This document shows, piece after piece, positions 25,560-34,469 of a DNA stretch of 64,000 nt (position 1 is its first letter; every line of letters starts with the position of its first letter). The notes beneath the pieces were generated by a model. That model ran no database searches and had not been told where the DNA came from. It saw nothing but the letters and a program-made list of their open reading frames with translations. Origin of the DNA: SZUA-265 sp966249405 (GTDB lineage: Bacteria > Myxococcota_A > Polyangia > Polyangiales > Polyangiaceae); the NCBI GenBank assembly GCA_966249405.1, contig CBINDO010000002.1:1-64000 (forward strand). The letters are read 5' to 3'. Position numbers and translations under genes: made by a program.

Positions 25560-26519
25560 CTATATAGACCAACCCAGGTTCAGATTGAACAGGGGAACTC
25601 CACGGTTTTCACGGATCGTGCCGCTTTCCGAAACGGGCACGGATTGACCGTTGATCGGGGCTTCGCCGGCGATCCGCCCCGTACCGGTTAGGGTCAAGCT
25701 CTGCCAACCGAGCTTGGCGTCCAAAGTTAACCCAAACGAGGCAATCACTTTGTAGCCGATGAACGCCGCAAGTCCCGTCAGGGTACCCTCTCCGCTCAGG
25801 GTCGCGGTGCCTCCGTAAGGCATGCCGTTGATGGTGACGACCGCTGGATCGGTAACTTGCGTCGGCGATACGTCAGCCCAGATTTGCAGCGCCTCGCCGC
25901 CCAACATCAAGCCGTGATCGAAGCTCCCGAGAACATAGATACGTGCCTGCGCCCCCAACTCTTTGCCGGTGAGTTCCACAGTTTGGTCGTATTCGGGGTG
26001 CTTGGCTTCGAGACTACCTACGCCGCCCAACAGCGCGAGTCCAAAATGGCGCCCGAGCGCCACTTCCCCGGTAACCTCGTACAGCGAGGCCACGGCCCTC
26101 GCGACCGAGAAGCTCAAAGAAACGTAGTGCGCGTCATCGTCACGTTCTTGCGCGGGCGTATCGGACACTCCTTCGGTACTCGTCGGGCGAAGCGCCAACG
26201 TGCGCGCGTCGTTGGGGGGAGCAACCGGCTCCAAGCTCGGCAACGTCGTCGCACTCGACGCCGTTTCGGTCGCGGGCCGCGGCGCTTGGATCGGTGGAGA
26301 GCTGGTCGAGACCACGTCCGGCGTGGCCGGAGGAGGGGAACTCGATGGGGGAGGGGCGCTTGCAAGCGGCGGGGAGCTCGGATGGGGAGTGGAGGTCGGA
26401 CGCGAGGTGGCTGCTGTCCCATCTTCGACCGGCGCGAACTGGGTCACGGATTCTGCGAAGGCGACCCGCGGTGCCAGGGCGACGGAGGCCAACAACCAAT
26501 ATTTTCCCACCGATTTCAT
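25560..26519 (-). CDS. Probable outer-membrane beta-barrel protein with Pro/Ser linker
   Basis: The 319-residue protein begins with a signal peptide (KYWLLASVALAPRVAFA). A Pro/Ser/Thr-rich region to about residue 105 follows. The remainder alternates short hydrophobic strands and turns and ends in GVPLFNLNLGWSI, a typical terminal barrel strand. It resembles small OMP_b-brl proteins. It is divergent from the GGDEF-EAL regulator gene across a 245-bp gap. Function unknown. Confidence 0.65.
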   Translation of the reverse strand: MKSVGKYWLLASVALAPRVAFAESVTQFAPVEDGTAATSRPTSTPHPSSPPLASAPPPSSSPPPATPDVVSTSSPPIQAPRPATETASSATTLPSLEPVAPPNDARTLALRPTSTEGVSDTPAQERDDDAHYVSLSFSVARAVASLYEVTGEVALGRHFGLALLGGVGSLEAKHPEYDQTVELTGKELGAQARIYVLGSFDHGLMLGGEALQIWADVSPTQVTDPAVVTINGMPYGGTATLSGEGTLTGLAAFIGYKVIASFGLTLDAKLGWQSLTLTGTGRIAGEAPINGQSVPVSESGTIRENRGVPLFNLNLGWSI

Positions 26520-26764
26520 GGGGTAGCCAAGAGTGTAGCGCGCATCGGTCAGGACATCCTGCCGAAATGTCCTTCATGTCCCTGGTTGGCCCTGACCTGA
26601 ACGTTTGTGACGCGTCACCTCGGCACCACCAAGATTTTTTCAAACTCTTCACCGGATCCGGAGTGGAAAGTCGCCGCAAAGTGCCGATATCTTGTTTGGG
26701 TGGTTTTTGGGGTGACGCGCGGTCTAAGGTAGAGCCCGCGCGGTGTCGTATTGTAGGGGTCTGG

Positions 26765-28906
26765 GTGATCGAGCCAACTACCAAATCCAAAGTCCTGATC
26801 GTGGACGACGAACCGCAGGTGCGTGCCGCACTGGCGCGTCTTGCCGCGGCAGAAGGGTTCGTGCCGGTGCTGGCGGCGAGCGCCGAGGAAGCGCTGGCTT
26901 TGGCTCAAGCGGACGTTTTCAAGGCCGCGGTCACGGACGTTGCCATGCCCGGCATGGGCGGGCTGGCGCTGCTCCATCGCATCAGCCCATTGCAGCCCGG
27001 CTGCCGGTTCGTCGTCGTCACCGGCTTGTCTCACGTCGAGCCCACGTTGTTGCCCCGCGGTCACGGCTGCCAAGTTTTCTACAAACCGTGGGACGCGGGT
27101 GAACTGCGCGCCGCCCTCAGTGGGCGTTGGCGCAGCACTTCCTCTTCGAGCATTCCGTCACCTTCGTCCAACCGGTCTACCTTACGTTTGTTGTTGCTCG
27201 AACCGAGCGAGGTCGAAGCGCAGTTCATGACCGGTGCATTGCGTTTGGCCGCGCCGGGAGAACACGAGATCGTGCACGAGCGCACCGTCGAAGGAGCGCG
27301 CATGTTGCTGGCGGCGCGGCGTTTCGACGTGGCCTGCGTCGGATTGAGTCGAGTCGACATCGGCGGACTGGACGCCATCGTACGGTTGCAGGCCGAACAA
27401 CCGAGCTTGGGTATCGTGGCGGTGCTGGGGGACGACGACGAAGACCTCGCGCTACAGGCCGTGCAGGCGGGCGCGCAGGATTGTTTGGTGCACGAAACGC
27501 TCGACGGTCCGATGTTGGCCAAGGCGTTGCGTTACGCGCGCGAGCGCAAGCGTGCCGAACTCGCCTTGTCGCAAGTCGCCGTCCACGATCAGGTGACTGG
27601 CCTCGCCAACCGCACCTTGTTCAGGCAGCGTATCGCCCAGGCCCTGGTGGGCGGTTCCGCGGGGAGCCGTCCTTGTTTTGCGATCTTCCTGGTCGATCTC
27701 CACCGCTTCAAGACGATCAACGAGGCGTTCGGGCACGACACGGGCGACGCGTTCCTACAGGAGGTGGGCGTTCGTCTGCGGCGAGTCACTCGTGAGACGG
27801 ACAGCGTAGCTCGACTCGGCGCCGACGAGTTCGCGTTGCTCGTCAAGGACATCCGCGATCAGGAGCGCGCAGAAGAGTTCGGCAACCGCATCCTCAGCGA
27901 GCTCAGCGCGCCAGCGGAGCTACCGGGCGTACGTTTGGTTCCGGCAGCTGCCATTGGGATCGCGCTGTGCCCGAGCTGCGGCTCGAGCAGCGAAGAGCTC
28001 TTGGCCGCGGCCGACGCGGCGCTGCGTTTGGCCAAGAGCCAGGGGCGCAACGCTCTGGCAATGTTCGGCGACGCGGTCAAGTCTCGCGCCTTGCAGCGCA
28101 TGACGCTCGAAGGCGAACTGCGTGAGAGCTTGAGCCGTGCCGAGTTCGCGCTCGAGTTTCAGCCACAGGTGAACCACCTCGGTGAGGTGATTTCGGCGGA
28201 GGCCTTGTTGCGTTGGCGGCGCGCGGGTCAAGCATCGCCCGTCGAAGCCTACGAGTTCATGGGCGTCATGGAGGAGACGGGGCTGATCGCCGATTTGGGG
28301 CCTTGGATCATCAAGTCCGCGTGCGCTCAGCTTCGCAGCTGGCGCAAGGCGGGCCTGCCGGTACGCCGCGTGGCGATCAACGTCGCCGCCGTGCAAGTCG
28401 CCAAACACGACCTCGTGAGCTTGCTGCGCGAGGTGCGCGAGCAGTACCGGTTGTTGCCGACCGACATCGAGCTCGAACTCACCGAAACGTCCCTGTTGCA
28501 AGACTCCGATCACGTTCGCAACACGCTGCAGACCCTCAAAGACCAGGGTTACCGCCTTGCTTTGGACGACTTTGGTACCGGCTTCTCGTCGCTTTCGTAC
28601 CTGCAGCGTTTGCCGATCACGACCATCAAGATCGATCGTTCGTACACCAAAGGCATCGGCGCGCCGGGTCAGCAACGTGAGCTCGTTGGTGGCCTCATTG
28701 CGCTGGCTCATCGACTGGGCTTGGACGTCGTAGCCGAGGGGGTCGAAGAGCTACAGCAGTGCGAGGCGCTGACGCGGGAGTCTTGCGACGTGATGCAGGG
28801 GTACCTCTTCGGCCGGGCCATGACGCCCGAGGCGTTCGGGATATCGGTGCGTCAGAGCCACGTCCCGCCGCTTCCCCACGAGCTCGCGCGCAAGGTCGCT
28901 CAGTAG
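26765..28906 (+). CDS. Receiver-pseudoreceiver-GGDEF-EAL c-di-GMP regulator
   Basis: The 713-residue protein starts at GTG 26765 (AGGGG 5 nt upstream). Receiver 1 has Asp58 (TDVAMPGMGG). A second receiver-like domain (about 140-255) lacks the phospho-acceptor Asp, reading FDVACVGL there. The GGDEF domain (about 270-435) has GADEF instead of GGDEF near residue 351. The EAL domain (about 445-700) keeps the key residues: EALLRW, ELTE, DDFGTGFSS, KIDRSY, AEGVEE and QGYLFG. The phosphodiesterase half should be active; the cyclase half is probably weak or regulatory. It should lower c-di-GMP in response to phosphorylation by an unknown kinase. No kinase gene is adjacent. Confidence 0.93.
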   Translation: MIEPTTKSKVLIVDDEPQVRAALARLAAAEGFVPVLAASAEEALALAQADVFKAAVTDVAMPGMGGLALLHRISPLQPGCRFVVVTGLSHVEPTLLPRGHGCQVFYKPWDAGELRAALSGRWRSTSSSSIPSPSSNRSTLRLLLLEPSEVEAQFMTGALRLAAPGEHEIVHERTVEGARMLLAARRFDVACVGLSRVDIGGLDAIVRLQAEQPSLGIVAVLGDDDEDLALQAVQAGAQDCLVHETLDGPMLAKALRYARERKRAELALSQVAVHDQVTGLANRTLFRQRIAQALVGGSAGSRPCFAIFLVDLHRFKTINEAFGHDTGDAFLQEVGVRLRRVTRETDSVARLGADEFALLVKDIRDQERAEEFGNRILSELSAPAELPGVRLVPAAAIGIALCPSCGSSSEELLAAADAALRLAKSQGRNALAMFGDAVKSRALQRMTLEGELRESLSRAEFALEFQPQVNHLGEVISAEALLRWRRAGQASPVEAYEFMGVMEETGLIADLGPWIIKSACAQLRSWRKAGLPVRRVAINVAAVQVAKHDLVSLLREVREQYRLLPTDIELELTETSLLQDSDHVRNTLQTLKDQGYRLALDDFGTGFSSLSYLQRLPITTIKIDRSYTKGIGAPGQQRELVGGLIALAHRLGLDVVAEGVEELQQCEALTRESCDVMQGYLFGRAMTPEAFGISVRQSHVPPLPHELARKVAQ

Positions 28907-28934
28907 ACGCCGGTTCGGCTCGCGTCGAGCCCTG

Positions 28935-29510
28935 TCATGCGGGGCGCAGGTTCAACCGTTCGCGCCTAAACTCGCGGCACTGCTTGCTGCCAGCTTCGAA
29001 CTTGATACATGTCTCACTGCGAACCTCGTAGATCCTGCAGGCGTGGGGTTCGGTCGCCGTGCCGTGATGGACGCAACAGCCCTGCTCGTTCATCTTGAAG
29101 GCCATGTGTCCGAAGTGGCCGGGCTCGAGCTGAGCCAGGATGTCATCGCGGCCCGTGCGCCGCCAACGTACCAGATCCTCCGGTTCGACCAGGATCGTCC
29201 CCGGTCTCTGATAACAACACGCCCCGCACGTCAGGCAGTCGAACTGCTCTTCGGGTGCCGCGGACGCGTCAGACACCGGCGACAGCGTCATGCGGGTGGA
29301 CTCACTGGTCTCCGTGACGTGGCGCAGCAACGTCGTTCGCCGCCCTTCTTTTCCTTCCCAGGTCTCGCCGTGGGCGACGTCGCGATGCGGCCCTTCGTGG
29401 CCTTGCGCCAGCCCGCAACGCAATTCGATTCGCTCGCGGGCCACACTTGTGCTTGTGTCTGCCACGTCCTGCGTTACCAACAGTACCGCATGGTGCCCAC
29501 AGAATGTCAT
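28935..29510 (-). CDS. YkgJ-family cysteine cluster protein
   Basis: The 191-residue protein has the YkgJ-type metal-binding cluster in its C-terminal half: DCLTCGACCYQRP, then GCCVHHG, CRIYEVRSETC and a final KQCREF. The family is predicted to bind zinc or iron-sulfur; its biochemical role is unclear. Unusually, the N-terminus adds a second Cys/His-containing part (CGHH and CGLAQGHEGPHRD). ATG 29510 avoids overlap with the divergent DnaJ gene; an ATG 15 codons upstream is also in frame. It converges with the GGDEF-EAL gene. Confidence 0.8.
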   Translation of the reverse strand: MTFCGHHAVLLVTQDVADTSTSVARERIELRCGLAQGHEGPHRDVAHGETWEGKEGRRTTLLRHVTETSESTRMTLSPVSDASAAPEEQFDCLTCGACCYQRPGTILVEPEDLVRWRRTGRDDILAQLEPGHFGHMAFKMNEQGCCVHHGTATEPHACRIYEVRSETCIKFEAGSKQCREFRRERLNLRPA

Positions 29511-29590
29511 AGTGGGCAGCCTAAGCCGAGCGCGTGCATCTGGCAACGTTGGCACGGCTCATCCCACCGCTCGTTGAGCCCAATCCCTAC

Positions 29591-30061
29591 ATGCTTCGGT
29601 TGATTCTCCCGTTTTTGCTTGCCGCGTCGGTCTACGGATACTGGAAGTACTTGGCCTCTGCTCCCGCAGAACTGCGCAAGCAACGCATCCAGAAGGTCGT
29701 CACTTGGGCCGTGTTCGCGATCACGGTCGCGGCCGCGGTTCGCTCCGGTTCACTGCTTTGGTTGATCGGCACCGGCGTGGTGATGGTGGTGATGCGCTAC
29801 TTGGCCCATTTGGGGGGGGAGCGCAGAGCTGCATCCAGCGAAGGCGGATCGACTCACCCAGGATCCGCTTTCAAACCAAAGATGACTCGGGCGGAGGCCT
29901 TGCAGATCTTCGAATTGGGAGACAATCCAAGCTTCGATTCTATTCAGAAGCGATATCGCGAGCTGATGCGCACTGTTCATCCAGACCGCGGTGGGTCGAA
30001 CTACCTAGCCGCGAAACTCAACGAGGCCTACCAAGTACTTACGGCTGGACAGCATCAGTAA
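29591..30061 (+). CDS. Membrane-anchored DnaJ-domain protein (Pam18/Tim14-like)
   Basis: The 156-residue protein has hydrophobic segments near residues 3-18 and 37-62 and a C-terminal J domain (about 100-152). The J domain contains the HPD motif in MRTVHPDRGGSNYLAAKLNEAY. This order, membrane anchor then a J domain with the terminal NEAYQVL helix, matches bacterial relatives of mitochondrial Tim14/Pam18. It would recruit and stimulate an Hsp70 at the inner membrane. ATG 29591 is preferred over an upstream in-frame start because the hydrophobic anchor then begins the protein. Confidence 0.85.
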   Translation: MLRLILPFLLAASVYGYWKYLASAPAELRKQRIQKVVTWAVFAITVAAAVRSGSLLWLIGTGVVMVVMRYLAHLGGERRAASSEGGSTHPGSAFKPKMTRAEALQIFELGDNPSFDSIQKRYRELMRTVHPDRGGSNYLAAKLNEAYQVLTAGQHQ

Positions 30062-30321
30062 ACCGAGACACACCTAAGCAGCCGTTCGGTACGATCGTCG
30101 CACCGATTCGACACGATCGGCACGTTTTGGCGCGGTTCAACTCGGTTGTCGCGCGGAAAGCGCTTAAGGCTCATCTTGGTGTCCGTGGTTTGACCGTTTT
30201 TTAGGTGGTCGATGACTTCACAATCGGGTAGCTTCCGTTCGCATAGGGGTGGCTGGCGAGCCTCGTGTGAGGCCCGTCCAGGCCCGCTATTCCAGGCGTT
30301 GAACGCGATAGGAAGAAACAC

Positions 30322-31395
30322 GTGACGGGCGAGTGGGAAAATCCAAAACTCAGCCAACCCAGAGTTGGCGATACCAGACTCGTGGAAGACGTGACGCACA
30401 AGCCTACGTCCGAGGCGGCGAACTTGCCGGGGATCAGCGGCACCTACCGCGCGCATCAGCCGACACTGGCCGACGAAGACGAACGACCTAGTCTGGAAGG
30501 CTATGGTTCGTTCGAGAAGAACCGATACTTGCTGACGGTGCTCACCGGCCCTGGCAAGGGGTCCGTGTTTCGCCTGAACAAGGAGATCATGACCGTGGGT
30601 CGCAGCGAAGACGCCGACATCTCGCTTCCCGACGTCGGTCTGTCGCGCATCCACGCGCGGTTTTTGCGCCTAGGTTCTGGCCGCGACACCCGGTTTTTGG
30701 TGGAGGATTGCGAAAGCAAGAACGGGACGTTCGTCGGCGGCGCGCGCATCGAAGCGCCAACCTTGGTTGGTGACGGCGTGCGTCTCGGTTTTGGCCGCCG
30801 CTCTTTGGCGCGTTTCACCATTCAAGACGCCCTCGAGGAGCAGGCGCTGATCAACGTTCACGACTCGGCGCTCAAAGACGGTCTGACCCGCGCGTACAAC
30901 CGTCGCGTGTTCGAAGATCGATTGCGCAGCGAGTTCTCGTACGCGGTCCGTCATGATCGTTCGCTGGTCCTCTTGATGGTCGACGTCGATCACTTCAAGT
31001 CGGTGAACGACACGTTCGGGCACCAAGCGGGCGACTGCGTGCTGCAACAGGTCGCGGGTTTGATCGCGAGCACGCTGCGCGTCGAGGACATGTGTGCACG
31101 TTATGGCGGCGAAGAGTTTGCGGTCATCATCCGCGACACCGCGCCAGTCGATGCGTTGGTGGTCGCGGAGCGGGTTCGTGCCCTGGTTGCTGCCAACCAG
31201 ATCGAATGGGCAGGGCAGCGGATCAACGTCACCGTGAGTATTGGGATGGCGTGCAGCATCGCGATGCCCCCGACCGAGGACTCCGCGGCGTTGTTACGGC
31301 GTGCAGACGAAGGGCTGTACCAGGCCAAGCAAACGGGTCGCAACCGCGTGTGTGTACAAGGCCTCCCCGCGGGCTTGTTGCGGCGGGTAAAGTAG
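30322..31395 (+). CDS. FHA-GGDEF diguanylate cyclase
   Basis: The 357-residue protein starts at GTG 30322, preceded by AGGAAG. An FHA domain (about 75-170; VGRSEDADISLPDVGLSRIHA, with SKNGTFV) binds phosphothreonine peptides. The GGDEF domain (about 185-350) has an intact YGGEEF active site and an RVED inhibitory site five residues before it, so it should make c-di-GMP and be feedback-inhibited. No membrane segment is seen. The fusion links Ser/Thr kinase signalling to c-di-GMP; no kinase gene is in the window. It acts opposite to the EAL protein encoded 1.4 kb upstream. Confidence 0.94.
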   Translation: MTGEWENPKLSQPRVGDTRLVEDVTHKPTSEAANLPGISGTYRAHQPTLADEDERPSLEGYGSFEKNRYLLTVLTGPGKGSVFRLNKEIMTVGRSEDADISLPDVGLSRIHARFLRLGSGRDTRFLVEDCESKNGTFVGGARIEAPTLVGDGVRLGFGRRSLARFTIQDALEEQALINVHDSALKDGLTRAYNRRVFEDRLRSEFSYAVRHDRSLVLLMVDVDHFKSVNDTFGHQAGDCVLQQVAGLIASTLRVEDMCARYGGEEFAVIIRDTAPVDALVVAERVRALVAANQIEWAGQRINVTVSIGMACSIAMPPTEDSAALLRRADEGLYQAKQTGRNRVCVQGLPAGLLRRVK

Positions 31396-31465
31396 CCATG
31401 ACGCCGCGTGCCGATTCGGTCGCGGCTTGGGTGGTTTGGGTCACGGGCTGCCGGGGAAACTACCG

Positions 31466-31816
31466 ATGAATGTCGTTCGTCGTAAACACTTGGGAAGAGC
31501 CTGGGGCACGGTGTGTCTCGCCGGCTTGTTGGGCGCTAGCGGTTACGCGCAGCTTGCGGGCTGTAACAGCGCCGCGGACGCGCCTGCCCAAGCTCCCGTG
31601 AGCCCTCCTGCGCCTAGTGATAGCCCACGCAGTGACAGCGCCGCACCGACGCGCGATGACGGTTCTTCGGTGGCTGCGCAGGCTCCGAGCCCAGCAGCCG
31701 CGGCGCCCACCACGGCTCCAAAACGCGATTGCCCGACCTTTTTTGCGGCCACCAAAGCTGGCCCCATCGTGCCCGTGGGGTGTGAACCTTCACCACCCAC
31801 CAACGTTGCTCAGTGA
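31466..31816 (+). CDS. Small Ala/Pro-rich lipoprotein
   Basis: The 116-residue protein starts at ATG 31466. It has a signal peptide with lipobox LAGC (QLAGCNSAAD), an Ala/Pro/Ser linker, and a short C-terminus with two cysteines (RDCPTFF and VGCEP) that could form one disulfide. No family recognised. It ends 6 bp before the sterol-desaturase-family gene and may be co-transcribed with it and the FHA-GGDEF gene. Confidence 0.6.
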   Translation: MNVVRRKHLGRAWGTVCLAGLLGASGYAQLAGCNSAADAPAQAPVSPPAPSDSPRSDSAAPTRDDGSSVAAQAPSPAAAAPTTAPKRDCPTFFAATKAGPIVPVGCEPSPPTNVAQ

Positions 31817-31822
31817 GCACGC

Positions 31823-32638
31823 ATGGCCTGGGCAGCTTCGCTTTTGCCTGATGCCGCGTGGTTGTGGCCTGCTCTGAGCTCCGCGCTCGTGAACTGCGTG
31901 ATTCTGGCGGCGGTGTTCGTGCCGCTCGAACAGTTGCTGCCAGCCCGCGTCATGCGCGTTTTCCGAGACCAGTGGGCCACCGACCTCGCGTTCTTCATGG
32001 GACAATACCTCCTCTTCGGCGCGGTCGCGAGCGCGCTCCTCGTCGCGGTGAGACGCGCTCTCGAAGGCTGCGCCATCGTGCCAGCCGCCGCCGGACTCCA
32101 GACGTCGCTGATGGTCGCGCTGGGGGCGGTGATCGCTGGCGACGTGCTCGTCTACTGGTTTCATCGCGCTTGCCATCAGTCGGAGTTCTTGTGGCGCTTC
32201 CATCGCGTCCACCACTCGTCGACGAGTTTGGATTGGCTGGCCGCGCATCGTGAACACCCGGTAGACGGCTGGCTCACCCAGCTCTTTCAGAATGCACCTG
32301 CCTTGGTTTTGGGCGTGCGGATCGAGTACCTGGCCGGGCTGGTGTTGTTTCGCAACGCGTGGGCGATCTTCATCCACTCCAACGTTCGGGTAGACGTGGG
32401 GCCTCTGCGTTACCTCGTGGGAGCTCCCGAGCTGCATCGGTACCATCACGCCAAGGTCGCCCAAACGCGGCACAACTTCGCCAACCTGGCGCCGTGGTTG
32501 GACGTCGTGTTCGGCACCTATTGCCGGCCGGAGCCCGACGCAACCTACGAGCTCGGTGTGCCGGAAGTTACCGCGCAGGGTTACTTGCCTCAGCTCGCGG
32601 AACCATTCCGCCCTGCGCCGTTGCGCGCCGCGCGTTGA
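31823..32638 (+). CDS. Sterol desaturase / fatty acid hydroxylase family membrane protein
   Basis: The 271-residue integral membrane protein has about four hydrophobic helices. It carries the di-iron histidine motifs of the family: HRACH, HRVHHSS, and HRYHHAK near residue 210, with further conserved HREHP. Members hydroxylate or desaturate lipid chains or sterols using oxygen. The substrate cannot be told from the sequence. The upstream lipoprotein gene ends only 6 bp away. Confidence 0.9.
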   Translation: MAWAASLLPDAAWLWPALSSALVNCVILAAVFVPLEQLLPARVMRVFRDQWATDLAFFMGQYLLFGAVASALLVAVRRALEGCAIVPAAAGLQTSLMVALGAVIAGDVLVYWFHRACHQSEFLWRFHRVHHSSTSLDWLAAHREHPVDGWLTQLFQNAPALVLGVRIEYLAGLVLFRNAWAIFIHSNVRVDVGPLRYLVGAPELHRYHHAKVAQTRHNFANLAPWLDVVFGTYCRPEPDATYELGVPEVTAQGYLPQLAEPFRPAPLRAAR

Positions 32639-32929
32639 GCGTTCGCGCAACCAACGCGCGGGGCTGCGGCGCCGCGCCCGAGCGAACGGGCGGGGGCACC
32701 TATTGGGTTACCGCCCTTTTCGAATGCGGAGCCCGCCGCCGGAGGGTATCGACCAATCACGGGAATCGCCGCTCACGTCCTGCTGCGAGGCCAGATTCTG
32801 CCGCTGCACAGCTACGACCTCGGCGCTGCGGACCTCGAGTGGCGAAAGCCGATGGGAGTGCTCGCTCCCCGGGCGCGCCTTTCGCTGCCGCGTTCGACAT
32901 CTCGCGACGCAAAGAAACGGGAGGTAGCA

Positions 32930-33364
32930 CTAGTTGAGCAGGTTCTTCTTCGGCGTCTTGGACTTCCAGATCGTGTCCCAGTTCTTGCGATAGGTGTCGC
33001 TGGCCACCTGCGCGGGGTGGCCACGTGTCTCACCGCTAGTCGTGGTCTCGGAGGCGACCTGAGCCGGCGCGGTTGCGGCGGACGTGGCTCTGACGGCAGG
33101 TCCGGCGTAGTGCACCTCGACGTCGCAGAGTGGTGTCTGACCGCGCTGACGCAGCGTGACGAGCTCGCCGTGGATCGGTTTGCCCTCCTCCAACGGTTGC
33201 ACGACGCCGGCTTCCAGGTTCGTGCCGCGCTTACGCAAGATGTGCAGGCCTTTGCCGTCATCGGTCCGGCCACACACCAGCGCGACGTCCTCGGACGTGG
33301 CGGCCTTGGGCGCCTTGGGGGTGGGAGCGAGTTTGGTGGGCTTGGGCATGAAGGTACGCTTCAC
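32930..33364 (-). CDS. Hypothetical basic protein
   Basis: The 144-residue protein starts at GTG 33364 (AAGG 8 nt upstream) or ATG 33349. It has a Lys/Pro/Ala-rich N-terminus, a central domain (VALVCGRTDDGKGLHILRK, then GELVTLRQRGQTPLCDVEVHY) and a Thr/Ser-rich linker before a basic C-terminus. No signal peptide. No family recognised; it resembles a conserved myxobacterial cytoplasmic protein. It lies 36 bp downstream of the SH3-domain gene on the same strand. Confidence 0.6.
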   Translation of the reverse strand: MKRTFMPKPTKLAPTPKAPKAATSEDVALVCGRTDDGKGLHILRKRGTNLEAGVVQPLEEGKPIHGELVTLRQRGQTPLCDVEVHYAGPAVRATSAATAPAQVASETTTSGETRGHPAQVASDTYRKNWDTIWKSKTPKKNLLN

Positions 33365-33400
33365 ACACTGGACCTTATCGGGTCCAGGTCAAGGGCCCAG

Positions 33401-34330
33401 CTACATCGCGAGCGCGTTTTTGTGGACCCAGCCTTCGTTGCCCTTGGCGTCGTATCGGACGCGGTACCAATCTTCTTGTCGACCTGTGACGACGACGCGG
33501 GTTCCGTACAAGATGCGGGAGACGACTTCGCCATCGTCCGGAGCGGAGCGGATGCGCGCAGAGTTCCAGATGATCGTCGCGGTCCCCGAGGCTTGAACGA
33601 CGGCGGTGTCCGCGGATGGGGTCTCCGATAGCGACGGCGCGGCGAGCTCGACCATGTAGAAGACGAGATACTTGGCGTGGGTGTGTTCCACGCCGCGTAA
33701 CGTCGCGGTGAGGAACTCGCGTTTGGCGCAGGCGACCAGCGCCTCGGCGACCTCGTCGCTGAACGTCGTGCTCTTGCCTTTGAGCACGCGCGTGATCTTC
33801 TCCTTCGAGAAGTCGAGGTCGAAGCCGATCGAAAGGGTGCCGGTGGCGCCCTTGGCCGGCTCACACGTGGTGAGGCCCTGGAGGCGCTCTTTGGCGATGG
33901 CTTCGAACGCAGGCTTGTCGCACTGACTCAACTTGCGGTCTTGCTCGTCGTGGCAGTTGACGATCAGCTCCTTCGACACCGTGGCGACCGGCCCGCCTGC
34001 GGCGTTGGCCGCGACGTTGCCCTCTTCGTTCACGGCGAGGCCCGACACGGGAACGGCGCCGGTCGCCGGCGGTTCTGCCGGATCGTGAGCGTCGCGGGGC
34101 GCGGCCTTCGGCTTGTCTTCGTTCTGAGTCGGGACTTCCGGCACCAGACGCAACCCGGACAAGGTCGGCCACAGGGCGCCAATGGCGAAACAAACCGCTG
34201 CAATTACGCCGACTTGAACGAGTTTTGGCGAATCCGTTTCGGGGGCGGGGTTTTCGACTTTCACGGGACGCAGAGCCACAACTGGAGGCGAATACCATGC
34301 CTGGGGACGGAAGGAAAATCCCCGGTGCAC
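33401..34330 (-). CDS. Membrane-anchored protein with C-terminal bacterial SH3 domain
   Basis: The protein is up to 309 residues; the start is uncertain (GTG 34330 or GTG 34279). One transmembrane segment (about 38-60; VQVGVIAAVCFAIGALW) is followed by a periplasmic linker. A domain of about 110 residues has two cysteines (VNCHDEQDRKLSQCD) and a pattern typical of AgmX/PglI-type C-terminal units (GTLSIGFDLDF). A bacterial SH3 domain (IRSAPDDGEVVSRILYGTRV to EGWVHKNAL) ends the protein. SH3b domains often bind cell-wall peptides. Function otherwise unknown. Confidence 0.7.
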   Translation of the reverse strand: MHRGFSFRPQAWYSPPVVALRPVKVENPAPETDSPKLVQVGVIAAVCFAIGALWPTLSGLRLVPEVPTQNEDKPKAAPRDAHDPAEPPATGAVPVSGLAVNEEGNVAANAAGGPVATVSKELIVNCHDEQDRKLSQCDKPAFEAIAKERLQGLTTCEPAKGATGTLSIGFDLDFSKEKITRVLKGKSTTFSDEVAEALVACAKREFLTATLRGVEHTHAKYLVFYMVELAAPSLSETPSADTAVVQASGTATIIWNSARIRSAPDDGEVVSRILYGTRVVVTGRQEDWYRVRYDAKGNEGWVHKNALAM

Positions 34331-34469
34331 CCGACCGTCGTCGCACCACTTGGGAAGCGGATCATCGAAAGCCGAGCGGCCCGACTGAAATCTCCGGTCC
34401 GAGATGGCGCGGTGCGTCGCTTTGGCTTGGCCGCGCGCCTCGGGATCCGACTACAAGTCCCGCGGCTCT

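Noticed and set aside
32639..32929. Open frame in the gap after the sterol-desaturase-family gene with protein-like residues (HVLLRGQILPLHSYDLG)
   Set aside because: There is no plausible start or ribosome site, and the frame runs on antisense to the next gene; it could be a decayed fragment but cannot be supported.
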